DNA from: Listeria cossartiae subsp. cossartiae
Lineage (GTDB): Bacteria > Bacillota > Bacilli > Lactobacillales > Listeriaceae
Assembly (NCBI RefSeq): GCF_014224155.1
Contig: NZ_JAASUI010000001.1
Span: forward strand, 744,001-808,000
DNA: 64,000 nucleotides
Direction of reading: 5' to 3'
Shown: positions 56,485 to 64,000 of the stretch, in pieces
How positions within the stretch are numbered: the first letter of the stretch is position 1
Layout of the letters: each line of letters begins with the position of its first letter
Program-made: the position numbers and the translations under genes
Notes under the pieces: model-generated
Database searches by the model: none
Told to the model about the DNA's origin: nothing
What the model saw: only the letters and a program-made list of their open reading frames with translations

Positions 56485-57429
56485 TTAAAAGAATTTCCTA
56501 CGCCAGAAGACAATCGCAAGTGCTCCGGCAATTCCGAAAGCAAAACCAAGCGTAAGCATCCAAGCCATTGGTGTGTCCATAAACGGTAATTTTACGTTCA
56601 TCCCGTAAAAACTAAAGACCATCGTCGGAATCGTCAAGATAATGGTAAAAGAAGTAAGGAATTTCATCACGATATTCATATTGTTGGAGATAATCGAAGC
56701 ATACGCATCCATCATTCCACTTAAAATATTCGAATGAACTTCCGCCATTTCGATACCTTGACGATTTTCAATAATAACATCTTCTAGTAAATCTTGATCT
56801 TCCTCGTACATTTTAACGATATTTTGACGCATCATTTTATCTAGTACGACTTTATTTGATTTAAGGGCAGTAACAAAGTAAACCAAACTTTTTTCAATCC
56901 CCATCAAATCATATAATTGCTTATTTTTCATAGATTCATGTAGTTCTTTTTCGATTTCATCGGTTTGGCGATTCAAGCGTTTTAAGTGACGCAAGAACGT
57001 AGTCGAAATCATATACAAAATTTGCAAAGCGAACCGCGTTTTCATATGCGTATAAAAGCCTTTAATACGGTTCCGAATAAATGACTGTACAATAGAAGAA
57101 TCAATCGTACAAATCGTAATAAAATAGTCTTTTGTAATAATTATCCCCATCGGAATGGTTTCAAATGAAGCGTAATGAATATCGTCTTCATCCACTACCG
57201 GAAAGTCACAGACAATTAAAACGGAATCAGAGTCGTCATCGCGTTCAATCCGGGCACTTTCATCTTTATCGAGTGGATCTTCTAAGAACTCCAAAGGGAT
57301 TTCGTAGTTATCGGCAATTTTGTTAATTTCTTCGGAAGTTGGCGCAACAATATTAATCCAACAATTGCGTGTCACTTCTTCTAATTCAATTAGTTTGCCG
57401 TTTTCATCTGATTTGAAAATTTGATGCAT
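56485..57429 (-). CDS. corA: CorA-family Mg2+/divalent cation channel
   Basis: This 314-residue protein has a large N-terminal cytoplasmic domain and two C-terminal transmembrane helices. The selectivity signature GMN occurs in 'FSFYGMNVKLPFMDT' between them, and the C-terminus ends with a basic cluster. CorA pentamers import Mg2+ (or Co2+/Ni2+). AAAAAAGGAGG precedes the ATG. Directly upstream, 17 bases before the start codon, a small ORF ends (see 57447-57554). No M-box riboswitch could be recognised. Confidence 0.92.
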   Translation of the reverse strand: MHQIFKSDENGKLIELEEVTRNCWINIVAPTSEEINKIADNYEIPLEFLEDPLDKDESARIERDDDSDSVLIVCDFPVVDEDDIHYASFETIPMGIIITKDYFITICTIDSSIVQSFIRNRIKGFYTHMKTRFALQILYMISTTFLRHLKRLNRQTDEIEKELHESMKNKQLYDLMGIEKSLVYFVTALKSNKVVLDKMMRQNIVKMYEEDQDLLEDVIIENRQGIEMAEVHSNILSGMMDAYASIISNNMNIVMKFLTSFTIILTIPTMVFSFYGMNVKLPFMDTPMAWMLTLGFAFGIAGALAIVFWRRKFF

Positions 57430-57446
57430 GCTTTTTACCTCCTTTT

Positions 57447-57554
57447 TTAACAGGTAAATTTCACGCGGTTAGAGTTTCGTTCCCGTGAAAAATCACCTGT
57501 ATGAATACTTCGATGTGGACCAGGGTCACTTGCTGTTTGCTGCTCCTTTTTCAC
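57447..57554 (-). CDS. candidate small ORF / leader peptide upstream of corA
   Basis: A 35-codon frame starts with GTG at 57554, nine bases after AAGGAG, and ends with TAA only 17 bases before the corA ATG. The predicted peptide is hydrophilic, starts 'MKKEQQTASDPGPHRSIH' and contains one Cys at its C-terminus. It matches no family I know. It could be a leader peptide that controls corA translation, a small protein, or chance. The ribosome binding site and spacing are the main evidence. Confidence 0.4.
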   Translation of the reverse strand: MKKEQQTASDPGPHRSIHTGDFSRERNSNRVKFTC

Positions 57555-57596
57555 GTTCCTCAACTCCTTCAAACCATAGTAATTCACAACTCTACC

Positions 57597-57625
57597 ATTA
57601 TACCTAGATTATAGTCATTTGTACA
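57597..57625 (-). promoter_or_regulatory. possible corA promoter
   Basis: On the minus strand TGTACA (57620-57625), 17 bp and TATAAT (57597-57602) lie 43 bp before the small ORF. A second TATAAT at 57608-57613 is an alternative. Confidence 0.45.
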
Positions 57626-57629
57626 TCTT

Positions 57630-58244
57630 TTATTGAAGGGCAGCCTTATAGAGCGGAATTAGCTCATCTAGCACCATTTCTGCCTCATTAATAAAGTCTT
57701 TACCCGGGGATAAATGATTATCATCCGGTAGATAAATTTTCCCAACTAAAAATTCGCCTTTTTTGACATCACGGAACCGTTTTAGCGTTGCCTCTAGTTG
57801 TCCGTCGTGCACAGGGTACGTTTTTTCTTCTGTGTGGTCTGGTGAAATAGCAAAGTTATCCGGTAAATCAGCCAGTAATTTCTTTTCTTTCAAAAAGCGA
57901 TTGGCGATTTTGGCACTTTCTTCATTTTCATAAATAAAAGCAAGCCAGATAAATAAATAATTACCAAATAACCCAACTTGAAAATGAGGGTGCTTTTTAT
58001 AACCACGTTTATCATGGCAAATCGCCAGCCACGTGCTTTCTGGCGGATTAACCGAACGTCTTTGGTGACGAGCAATATGTAAAAACATTTCATCGCCAAG
58101 TTTGGCACTTAGATAAGTAGTTAATTCTTCCCCAACAGCTTTAAATTTCGGTTGGATATCACTTTGAATTCCGGCCATACGCGCATCAAGCCCAGGAATT
58201 TGCATCGTTTTAAAATCTTTCTTACTAAACCCTTTAAAAGTCAT
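57630..58244 (-). CDS. yktB: UPF0637/DUF1054 family protein (YktB-like)
   Basis: This 204-residue protein starts 'MTFKGFSKKDFKTMQIPGLDARM' and contains 'HIARHQRRSVNPPESTWLA' and 'HFQVGLFGNYLFIWLAFIYE', partly quoted, which match YktB (DUF1054). The family has a known fold but no known function. The ATG at 58244 is used because AGGAGG lies seven bases before it; the frame is open further upstream but without a start site. It is divergent from suhB, as yktB and yktC are in B. subtilis. Confidence 0.85.
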   Translation of the reverse strand: MTFKGFSKKDFKTMQIPGLDARMAGIQSDIQPKFKAVGEELTTYLSAKLGDEMFLHIARHQRRSVNPPESTWLAICHDKRGYKKHPHFQVGLFGNYLFIWLAFIYENEESAKIANRFLKEKKLLADLPDNFAISPDHTEEKTYPVHDGQLEATLKRFRDVKKGEFLVGKIYLPDDNHLSPGKDFINEAEMVLDELIPLYKAALQ

Positions 58245-58376
58245 CTGTTTTCCTCCTAATTTTGCATATAGTTTCATTATACGGAAGTTAAGTTCTAAGT
58301 GAAAGAATCTTGTTCTATTCAGATAATTCATTTTTGTGATAAAATAAACAAAAAGAGTGCGAAGAGGTGTGTATGC

Positions 58377-59150
58377 ATGGACAGCGAAAAAATAGATTAT
58401 TTGGCAAGGTTATGGATTATGGAAGCCGCAGCAAAAATCAAACAATCTTTTAAAGAAACATTAGATATTGATGTAAAATCCGGCCGAAATGATTTAGTAA
58501 CTAATATGGATAAAGAAACAGAAGCTTTTTTTGTTAAGCAAATTAAAGAACATTTTCCAAATCATCGTTTATTTGGTGAAGAAGGAATGGCCGTCGATGT
58601 AACGGATTTAAATGGCGTTGTTTGGATTCTAGACCCGATTGACGGAACGCTTAATTTTGTCGAACAGCAGCGCGATTTTGCGATTTCCCTTGCCGTTTAC
58701 GAAGACGGGGTAGGACAGCTTGCTTATATTTATGATGTATCGCGCGACGAACTATATTTCGGGGAAAAAGGAAAAGGGGCCACAGTAAACGGTAGAACGA
58801 TTCCTAAAATTGATCCGGCTGTCGACCTAGCAGATGCTCTTTTAATCGCTAATATGAGCGTAACGCGAAAATTCCCAACGATGTGGGAGGCGGTCAAAGC
58901 TTCTCGCGGCTTACGTCTACACGGCGCGGCTTCACTAGAATATATGGATGTTGCGACAGGACGAGCGGGCGCCTATCTTTCAGCTAATCTAGCTCCGTGG
59001 GATATTGCGGCTGGAAAAATTATCGTCGAAGAATTAGGCGGAAAAGTGACGAGACTTAATGGCGAAAAAATCAATATGTTAGAAAAAGGAAGTTCCATCG
59101 TAGCTGCACCCAAAATTCATCAAACCTTATTAGATAACTACCTGCCTTAA
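58377..59150 (+). CDS. suhB: inositol monophosphatase family protein (YktC/SuhB-like)
   Basis: This 257-residue Mg2+-dependent phosphatase has metal-binding 'GEEG' (residues 67-70), motif A 'DPIDGTLNF' (86-94) and motif B 'WDIAAGKIIVEELGG'. Members hydrolyse inositol phosphates, fructose-1,6-bisphosphate, histidinol phosphate or NADP(H); B. subtilis YktC acts on inositol phosphate. The ATG at 58377 follows AGAGGTG. It lies directly before typA, as in B. subtilis. Confidence 0.88.
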   Translation: MDSEKIDYLARLWIMEAAAKIKQSFKETLDIDVKSGRNDLVTNMDKETEAFFVKQIKEHFPNHRLFGEEGMAVDVTDLNGVVWILDPIDGTLNFVEQQRDFAISLAVYEDGVGQLAYIYDVSRDELYFGEKGKGATVNGRTIPKIDPAVDLADALLIANMSVTRKFPTMWEAVKASRGLRLHGAASLEYMDVATGRAGAYLSANLAPWDIAAGKIIVEELGGKVTRLNGEKINMLEKGSSIVAAPKIHQTLLDNYLP

Positions 59151-59196
59151 AGAAAGCGCTCAACATAAAAAAAGTTATTTTCAGAAAATAAAAATC

Positions 59197-59225
59197 GTGC
59201 CAAATGCGCTTAGCTATGCTATAAT
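59197..59225 (+). promoter_or_regulatory. typA promoter
   Basis: GTGCCA (59197-59202), 17 bp and TATAAT (59220-59225) give a leader of about 110 nt that includes the hairpin at 59259-59290. Confidence 0.5.
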
Positions 59226-59258
59226 AGGTAAGTTGATTTAAACGAGACGATAGCGACG

Positions 59259-59290
59259 GAGGAAAATAAATCTATTTTCCTCTTTCTTTT
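59259..59290 (+). promoter_or_regulatory. terminator-like hairpin in the typA leader
   Basis: GAGGAAAATA (59259-59268) pairs perfectly with TATTTTCCTC (59273-59282) around a four-base loop, followed by TTTCTTTT. It lies between the promoter and the ribosome binding site and could attenuate typA. Confidence 0.6.
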
Positions 59291-59341
59291 GGCTAATCTT
59301 CACGATAAATGTTTGGATTTTTAATTTAGGAGGAAACAAGA

Positions 59342-61180
59342 TTGAATTTAAGAAATGATATTCGTAATGTAGCAATTATTGCCCACGTTGACCATGGTAA
59401 AACAACACTAGTAGACCAATTATTACGCCAGTCAGGCACATTCCGCGACAATGAAACAGTTGCAGAACGCGCAATGGACAACAATGATTTAGAAAGAGAA
59501 CGCGGTATTACAATTTTAGCAAAAAATACAGCGATTAAGTATGAAGATACACGTGTAAACATCATGGATACACCTGGACACGCCGATTTCGGTGGAGAAG
59601 TAGAACGTATCATGAAAATGGTTGACGGTGTTCTTTTAGTAGTGGACGCGTATGAAGGTACGATGCCTCAAACACGTTTTGTACTAAAAAAAGCACTAGA
59701 ACAAAACCTAACACCAATCGTTGTAGTAAACAAAATTGACCGTGACTTTGCTCGCCCAGAAGAAGTTGTTGATGAAGTATTAGAATTATTCATCGAACTT
59801 GGTGCGAACGACGATCAATTAGAATTCCCAGTTGTTTATGCTTCTGCAATCAACGGAACTTCAAGCTACGATTCCGATCCAGCAGAACAAAAAGAAACAA
59901 TGAAACCACTTTTAGACACTATTATCGAACATATTCCAGCTCCAGTTGATAATAGCGACGAACCATTACAATTCCAAGTTTCATTACTTGATTATAATGA
60001 CTATGTTGGTCGTATCGGTATTGGCCGTGTATTCCGCGGAACAATGCACGTAGGACAAACAGTTGCCTTAATTAAACTAGACGGTACAGTAAAACAATTC
60101 CGTGTAACAAAAATGTTCGGTTTCTTCGGACTAAAACGTGAAGAAATCAAAGAAGCAAAAGCTGGTGACTTAGTAGCGCTAGCAGGAATGGAAGACATCT
60201 TCGTTGGTGAAACAGTAACACCATTTGACCACCAAGAAGCACTACCATTATTACGTATCGATGAGCCTACACTACAAATGACTTTCGTTACAAACAACAG
60301 TCCTTTCGCTGGTCGTGAAGGTAAACACGTAACAAGCCGTAAAATCGAAGAACGCTTACTTGCGGAACTTCAAACAGACGTATCCTTACGCGTAGAACCA
60401 ACTGCTTCCCCAGACGCTTGGGTAGTTTCAGGTCGTGGTGAGCTTCATTTATCCATCCTAATTGAAACAATGCGTCGTGAAGGTTACGAACTACAAGTTT
60501 CTAAACCAGAAGTAATCATCCGCGAAATTGATGGCGTGAAATGTGAACCAGTAGAAGACGTTCAAATTGATACTCCAGAAGAATTCATGGGTTCTGTAAT
60601 TGAATCTATCAGCCAACGTAAAGGCGAAATGAAAAACATGATTAACGACGGCAACGGCCAAGTTCGTTTACAATTCATGGTTCCAGCTCGTGGCTTAATC
60701 GGTTACACAACTGATTTCCTTTCAATGACTCGTGGTTATGGTATTATCAACCATACATTCGATAGCTACCAACCAATCCAAAAAGGACGCGTTGGCGGAC
60801 GTAGCCGTGGTGTTCTTGTATCCATGGAAACAGGTAAATCTACTACTTACGGAACAATGCAAGTAGAAGACCGTGGTACTATTTTCGTAGAACCAGGTAC
60901 TGATATTTACGAAGGTATGATCGTTGGGGAAAACAATCGTGAAGGCGATATCGCTGTAAACATTGTTAAAGCAAAACAAATGACTAACATTCGTTCTGCA
61001 AACAAAGACCAAACAAACGTAATCAAAAAACCTCGTCACTTATCACTAGAAGAATCATTAGAATTCCTAAACGAAGATGAGTACTGTGAAGTAACTCCAG
61101 AATCCATCCGTTTACGTAAAAAAATTCTAAACAAAAACGAACGTGAAAAAGCAGCAAAACGTTCAAAAACTGCTGAATAA
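59342..61180 (+). CDS. typA: ribosome-associated GTPase TypA/BipA
   Basis: This 612-residue translational GTPase resembles EF-G. The G domain has G1 'AHVDHGKTT' (14-22), switch region 'RERGITI', G3 'DTPGHAD' and G4 'NKID'. Domains II, III, V and a TypA-specific C-terminal domain with '[11 protein letters not shown]' follow. It acts in ribosome assembly and stress or cold adaptation. The start is TTG at 59342, preceded by TTAGGAGGAA. Strong codon bias suggests high expression. Confidence 0.96.
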   Translation: MNLRNDIRNVAIIAHVDHGKTTLVDQLLRQSGTFRDNETVAERAMDNNDLERERGITILAKNTAIKYEDTRVNIMDTPGHADFGGEVERIMKMVDGVLLVVDAYEGTMPQTRFVLKKALEQNLTPIVVVNKIDRDFARPEEVVDEVLELFIELGANDDQLEFPVVYASAINGTSSYDSDPAEQKETMKPLLDTIIEHIPAPVDNSDEPLQFQVSLLDYNDYVGRIGIGRVFRGTMHVGQTVALIKLDGTVKQFRVTKMFGFFGLKREEIKEAKAGDLVALAGMEDIFVGETVTPFDHQEALPLLRIDEPTLQMTFVTNNSPFAGREGKHVTSRKIEERLLAELQTDVSLRVEPTASPDAWVVSGRGELHLSILIETMRREGYELQVSKPEVIIREIDGVKCEPVEDVQIDTPEEFMGSVIESISQRKGEMKNMINDGNGQVRLQFMVPARGLIGYTTDFLSMTRGYGIINHTFDSYQPIQKGRVGGRSRGVLVSMETGKSTTYGTMQVEDRGTIFVEPGTDIYEGMIVGENNREGDIAVNIVKAKQMTNIRSANKDQTNVIKKPRHLSLEESLEFLNEDEYCEVTPESIRLRKKILNKNEREKAAKRSKTAE

Positions 61181-61195
61181 GTAACTTACAAATAA

Positions 61196-61250
61196 GGCCA
61201 GATAGTTTTTAAGAGATTTCCGTATCCTTTAAAAACTATTTGGCTTTTTT
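61196..61250 (+). terminator. typA terminator
   Basis: A long stem (GCCAGATAGTTTTTAA with TTAAAAACTATTTGGC, one mismatch) is followed by TTTTTT. Confidence 0.85.
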
Positions 61251-61355
61251 ATGCTTTATTTTGCTAGAAAAGGGAATAAAATAATGTATTTGTAACACTA
61301 TTGTAATATGAGCAGCTATTTGGTATATTAGAAGTAAGTAGAAAAGGTGGTTAGT

Positions 61356-62201
61356 ATGATGAAAAAACGTATAATTATTCTCGCAGTATTAGTGGTACTT
61401 CTTATCGGAGGCGTTGTAGTCGGCGTTTATGCAAATGGAAACTCTGCAAAAGACAATGAAACAAAAACAACAGCTAAAAAAACCACATCTACACCAAAGA
61501 AAACAACCGACACGAAGAAAACCGAACCAACAAAAGATTCCGTAACAGATGATAAAGGCGTAGTCACAAAAGGAAGTTCAGATGTAGAAAAAAACGCACC
61601 AGCAAAAAGCAACGGTAGTTCGACAGATACATCGACACCAGCCTTCTCGTTATCTGCCACAGGATTCAAAACATCCAATGTATCTTCTGTTCTAGGTGGT
61701 ACAGTCACAACAACTTATTTATCAAGTTCTCCTTCATTCGAAAAAATCTTTGAGTATTTAACCATTGAAGTTAATCAATACAAAGTAGAACATGTTGTTG
61801 GAGCTAATAAATCCGTTAGTGCCAGTAATCCAGAAAGTTATTTAGCAAACAAAAATGGCTATGTTATCACATTAGATCTCTCCATTAAAAATACGTCTTC
61901 CAAAGATAAAATGTATAAAGCAGACCAAATTACACTAGTTGGCGCCAATGAATTCGTTGGAGGAAGCCTAGATAATTTTGTCCCTTCTAATTTCCATCTT
62001 ATTGGAAGTAAAGCTGATCCGAACATTTTCACCGCTGGAAAAACAGCTCGTGGACTATTAACTTTCACAATGACAGAAGATGTATACAACGATTTAGCAG
62101 CTGACTCAAAAATCGGCGTTCCAAACCCTGATAAATTTGATGCAAGCGTTTCTGCAGCTAATGCAGGCGATGATGTTGTTGTTACCTTCCCAGTAAAATA
62201 G
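61356..62201 (+). CDS. membrane-anchored extracellular protein, DUF5068/DUF4352-like
   Basis: This ~281-residue protein has an N-terminal transmembrane anchor or signal ('IIILAVLVVLLIGGVVVGVYA'), no lipobox Cys, and then a low-complexity Lys/Thr/Ser-rich linker (about residues 30-95). A beta-rich domain follows that contains 'YVITLDLSIKNTSSKDKMYK', which resembles the immunoglobulin-like DUF4352/DUF5068 domains of Firmicute surface proteins. The function is unknown. The ATG at 61356 is chosen, with AAAAGGTGG upstream; the adjacent ATG at 61359 is equally possible. It is monocistronic. Confidence 0.65.
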   Translation: MMKKRIIILAVLVVLLIGGVVVGVYANGNSAKDNETKTTAKKTTSTPKKTTDTKKTEPTKDSVTDDKGVVTKGSSDVEKNAPAKSNGSSTDTSTPAFSLSATGFKTSNVSSVLGGTVTTTYLSSSPSFEKIFEYLTIEVNQYKVEHVVGANKSVSASNPESYLANKNGYVITLDLSIKNTSSKDKMYKADQITLVGANEFVGGSLDNFVPSNFHLIGSKADPNIFTAGKTARGLLTFTMTEDVYNDLAADSKIGVPNPDKFDASVSAANAGDDVVVTFPVK

Positions 62202-62238
62202 AAAAAATCCGCCCGTTGAATGGGCGGATTTTTTATTT
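62202..62238. terminator. bidirectional terminator
   Basis: A perfect 13-bp GC-centred stem (62202-62214 with 62222-62234) lies between convergent genes; the ylaI stop is in its right arm. Confidence 0.9.
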
Positions 62239-62463
62239 TGCATTACCTTCTATTAAATTCTTTAACTCACTATTCGACATTACTACTGGTTTATGAAAAT
62301 TGAAATGGCCAGAATTAACGCGACTGATAGTATTAATAGCTACTCGATGTTCACATTCAGGACATAAATACATTCTAATAGGTTTATTGCGTAATTGTTT
62401 CGTTTTAAATTCGCGATTGTCTAGCTCATCTACACTTTCGCATAAGATACATTTTGCATTCAA
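62233..62463 (-). CDS. ylaI: YlaI-like zinc-ribbon protein (DUF2197)
   Basis: This 76-residue protein has two CxxC knuckles (Cys5/Cys8 and Cys34/Cys37) and begins 'MNAKCILCESVDELD'. This matches YlaI/DUF2197, a small zinc-ribbon family without known function. Position between typA and ylaN is conserved with B. subtilis, although here it is on the opposite strand. AAGGTGAAG... (GAGGTGAAGATAA on the minus strand) provides the ribosome binding site. Confidence 0.8.
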   Translation of the reverse strand: MNAKCILCESVDELDNREFKTKQLRNKPIRMYLCPECEHRVAINTISRVNSGHFNFHKPVVMSNSELKNLIEGNAK

Positions 62464-62667
62464 TTTATCTTCACCTCACACAAGTATTATAGCATGATTA
62501 TCAAAAAAGGCGAGTAAAAGTGAATTTTTCAAAAATTTTAGTTCAATCGTGCTTGCGTGGCTTACAAATTATGCTATACTATTATTATCTAGTATTAACT
62601 TTTACTTAAGGTTTTCCTTAAGATGAAAATAAAGCGCTATTTTTGGCGTATGATAGGGGGTTCTGTG

Positions 62668-62949
62668 ATGGCAAACAAAAAGATAGATCACAGAGAAGAG
62701 GCAGTGGAGCTTTTAAAACAAGACGCAAAACGCATCTTACAGTTGATTAAAGTCCAAATGGATAATCTAACATTACCGCAATGTCCAGCATATGAGGAAG
62801 TTCTTGATACACAAATGTATGGTTTATCACGTGAAATCAACTTTGCAACCCGCCTAGGATTAATCGAACCAGAAGAAGGCAAGAAACTAATGTCTACGCT
62901 GGAAAAAGAATTGTCCGCTTTACATGAACTGTCCATGAGTAAAAAATAA
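62668..62949 (+). CDS. ylaN: YlaN (UPF0358) protein
   Basis: This 93-residue helical protein shows '[54 protein letters not shown]', partly quoted, the core of UPF0358. YlaN is important for growth in B. subtilis and is reported to take part in iron homeostasis by interacting with Fur. The ATG at 62668 follows TAGGGGG; an upstream ATG at 62623 lacks such a site. It sits directly before ftsW, as in B. subtilis. Confidence 0.88.
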   Translation: MANKKIDHREEAVELLKQDAKRILQLIKVQMDNLTLPQCPAYEEVLDTQMYGLSREINFATRLGLIEPEEGKKLMSTLEKELSALHELSMSKK

Positions 62950-62960
62950 TGAATTAATTG

Positions 62961-62995
62961 AAAAGATGTCTGATTTTTTCTGACATCTTTTTTTG
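62961..62995 (+). terminator. ylaN terminator
   Basis: AAAAGATGTC (62961-62970) pairs with GACATCTTTT and is followed by a run of T. Confidence 0.85.
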
Positions 62996-63125
62996 TTTGG
63001 TAGGAAAAAGGCTAAAAAATGAGCCAAAAGAAGGAGGCGATTCTTCTTTTCATTTGCCGGTCTTTTCCTTTATAATAGAAAGAACAGAAAACAAGATGGG
63101 ATAGTAACTTCTCAGGGATTGGAAG

Positions 63126-64000
63126 ATGCCGATGTTTAAACGAATTTTAAAATCTTATGATTATGCCTTTATTGCGTTATTTGTCGTGCTATGTTTATTT
63201 GGCTTGATTATGATTTATAGTGCCAGCTGGTCTTTAGCGATTGGTAAAGGGTTGCCAGCAGATTATTTTTATGCACGTCAAGTAAAGAACTTTATAGTTA
63301 GTTTTATTTTCTTTATTCTTTTCGCTCTTTTACCTTTTAAAATTTATCAAAATAATAAAGTGTTAATGTTAATTGTATTTGGTTCAATTGGTGTGTTATT
63401 ACTTATTTTCTTAGTTGGTAAAACTGTAAATAATGCCAATAGTTGGCTTGTTCTAGGGCCTCGTTCGCTGCAACCAGGGGAATTTGCTAAATTAGCAGTC
63501 ATCATTTATATGTCGGCCATTTATGCGAAGAAACAAAGTTATATAGATGATTTTAACCGCGGTGTCTTGCCGCCAATTTTCTTTTTAGCCTTTGTATGTT
63601 TCTTAATTGCGATTCAACCAGATACAGGGACGGCGTTTATTATTTTCTTAGTTGGTTGTTGTATTATTATTGCTTCTGGAATGCGACTCCGAACAATTAT
63701 GAAATTGATTGGGATAGGGCTAGGCATTATTGTCGGTCTCAGCCTCATTTTGTTTGCATTACCTGACAACATCAGAAATGAAATTGTTTCTCCAACAAAA
63801 GTAGCTCGGATTACAACCTTTATGAATCCGTTCGAATATGCCGATAAAGAAGGGCATCAGTTGATTAATTCGTTTTATGCGATTGGTTCTGGTGGCGTTT
63901 CTGGGCAAGGCCTCGGGGAAAGTGTGCAAAAACTAGGTTACTTACCGGAAGCGCATACCGATTTCATCATTGCTGTCGTGGCAGAAGAATTAGGTGTATT
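63126..64000 (+). CDS. ftsW: FtsW-type SEDS peptidoglycan polymerase (3' end outside window)
   Basis: The frame is open from ATG 63126 to the window end (291 complete codons). It encodes a polytopic protein with 'LFGLIMIYSAS' in helix 1, 'GPRSLQPGEFAKLA', 'QPDTGTAFII' and the extracellular 'EGHQLINSFYAIGSGGVSGQGLGES' and 'LPEAHTDFI' segments, partly quoted. These are hallmarks of SEDS glycosyltransferases. FtsW polymerises septal glycan with a class B PBP. The order ylaN-ftsW is as in B. subtilis, favouring FtsW over RodA. An ATG at 63132 is an alternative start. A TATAAT at 63071-63076 may be its -10. Confidence 0.88.
   Translation, partial: MPMFKRILKSYDYAFIALFVVLCLFGLIMIYSASWSLAIGKGLPADYFYARQVKNFIVSFIFFILFALLPFKIYQNNKVLMLIVFGSIGVLLLIFLVGKTVNNANSWLVLGPRSLQPGEFAKLAVIIYMSAIYAKKQSYIDDFNRGVLPPIFFLAFVCFLIAIQPDTGTAFIIFLVGCCIIIASGMRLRTIMKLIGIGLGIIVGLSLILFALPDNIRNEIVSPTKVARITTFMNPFEYADKEGHQLINSFYAIGSGGVSGQGLGESVQKLGYLPEAHTDFIIAVVAEELGV

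Noticed and set aside
57447..57629. M-box (ykoK) Mg2+ riboswitch upstream of corA
   Set aside because: I looked for the conserved M-box blocks on the minus strand and did not find them; the region is also short.

Overview
The window is low-GC Firmicute chromosome. Gene content, gene order and protein sequences point to the genus Listeria: gbuABC, the ccpC-dapH-dapL block, liaFSR-ktrC, a molybdenum-cofactor cluster, pdhABCD, and typA-ylaI-ylaN-ftsW in the order seen in Bacillus subtilis. From memory, L. monocytogenes EGD-e carries extra genes at two junctions that are tight here: a LacI/transketolase/glycerol-kinase block before the DUF817 gene, and a two-component system plus ABC transporter before corA. 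A non-EGD-e lineage or a sister species such as L. innocua therefore fits at least as well. I see no rRNA, tRNA, IS element, prophage or CRISPR array. The sequence reads as core genome.

Layout. 1-8 kb: the end of a MATE exporter, a Mn2+ riboswitch feeding two tandem TerC-family genes, a Trk/Ktr potassium channel subunit, an acyltransferase, ogt, and clpE under CtsR boxes. 8-17 kb: a CPBP protease-like membrane protein, a convergent carotenoid-type pair, ptsHI, a DUF218 membrane protein, a beta-hydroxyacid dehydrogenase and an aminotransferase. 17-26 kb: a Fur-controlled orphan gene, ykuJ, the c-di-AMP sensor cbpB with ccpC, dapH-dapL, a MscS channel, and gbuABC (glycine betaine import). 26-36 kb: PTS EIIA, cutC, cvfB, liaFSR-ktrC, two FUSC-like membrane genes, an LCP protein, and rpoY-rnjA. 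36-47 kb: a HAD phosphatase, DUF817, then molybdate uptake and molybdopterin synthesis (mobA/modCB facing modA; moeA-mobB-moaEDCA facing moeB-moaB). 47-54 kb: def, an 834-bp non-coding stretch and pdhABCD. 54-64 kb: a small membrane protein, a degenerate LDH paralogue, yktA, a DsbA-like protein, corA with an upstream small ORF, yktB, suhB/yktC, typA, a secreted DUF5068-like protein, ylaI, ylaN and the start of ftsW.

How the genes work together. Several genes concern turgor and ions: KtrB-type channel, KtrC gate, CbpB, MscS and Gbu. KtrC and CbpB are known c-di-AMP targets in Listeria. The lysine/DAP branch is represented by dapH and dapL, with a PatA-like aminotransferase about 3 kb away. The Moco genes form an almost complete pathway from uptake to cofactor maturation. 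PTS components, ccpC and pdh represent central carbon control. Many convergent gene pairs share one strong hairpin that overlaps the stop codons and acts as a bidirectional terminator.

The least expected signals are a lactate-dehydrogenase homologue that has lost its catalytic residues, a 35-codon ORF with its own ribosome binding site just before corA, the palindrome-rich region before pdhA, and a terminator-like hairpin in the typA leader. All functional names rest on motif and family recognition by eye; no database search was run.
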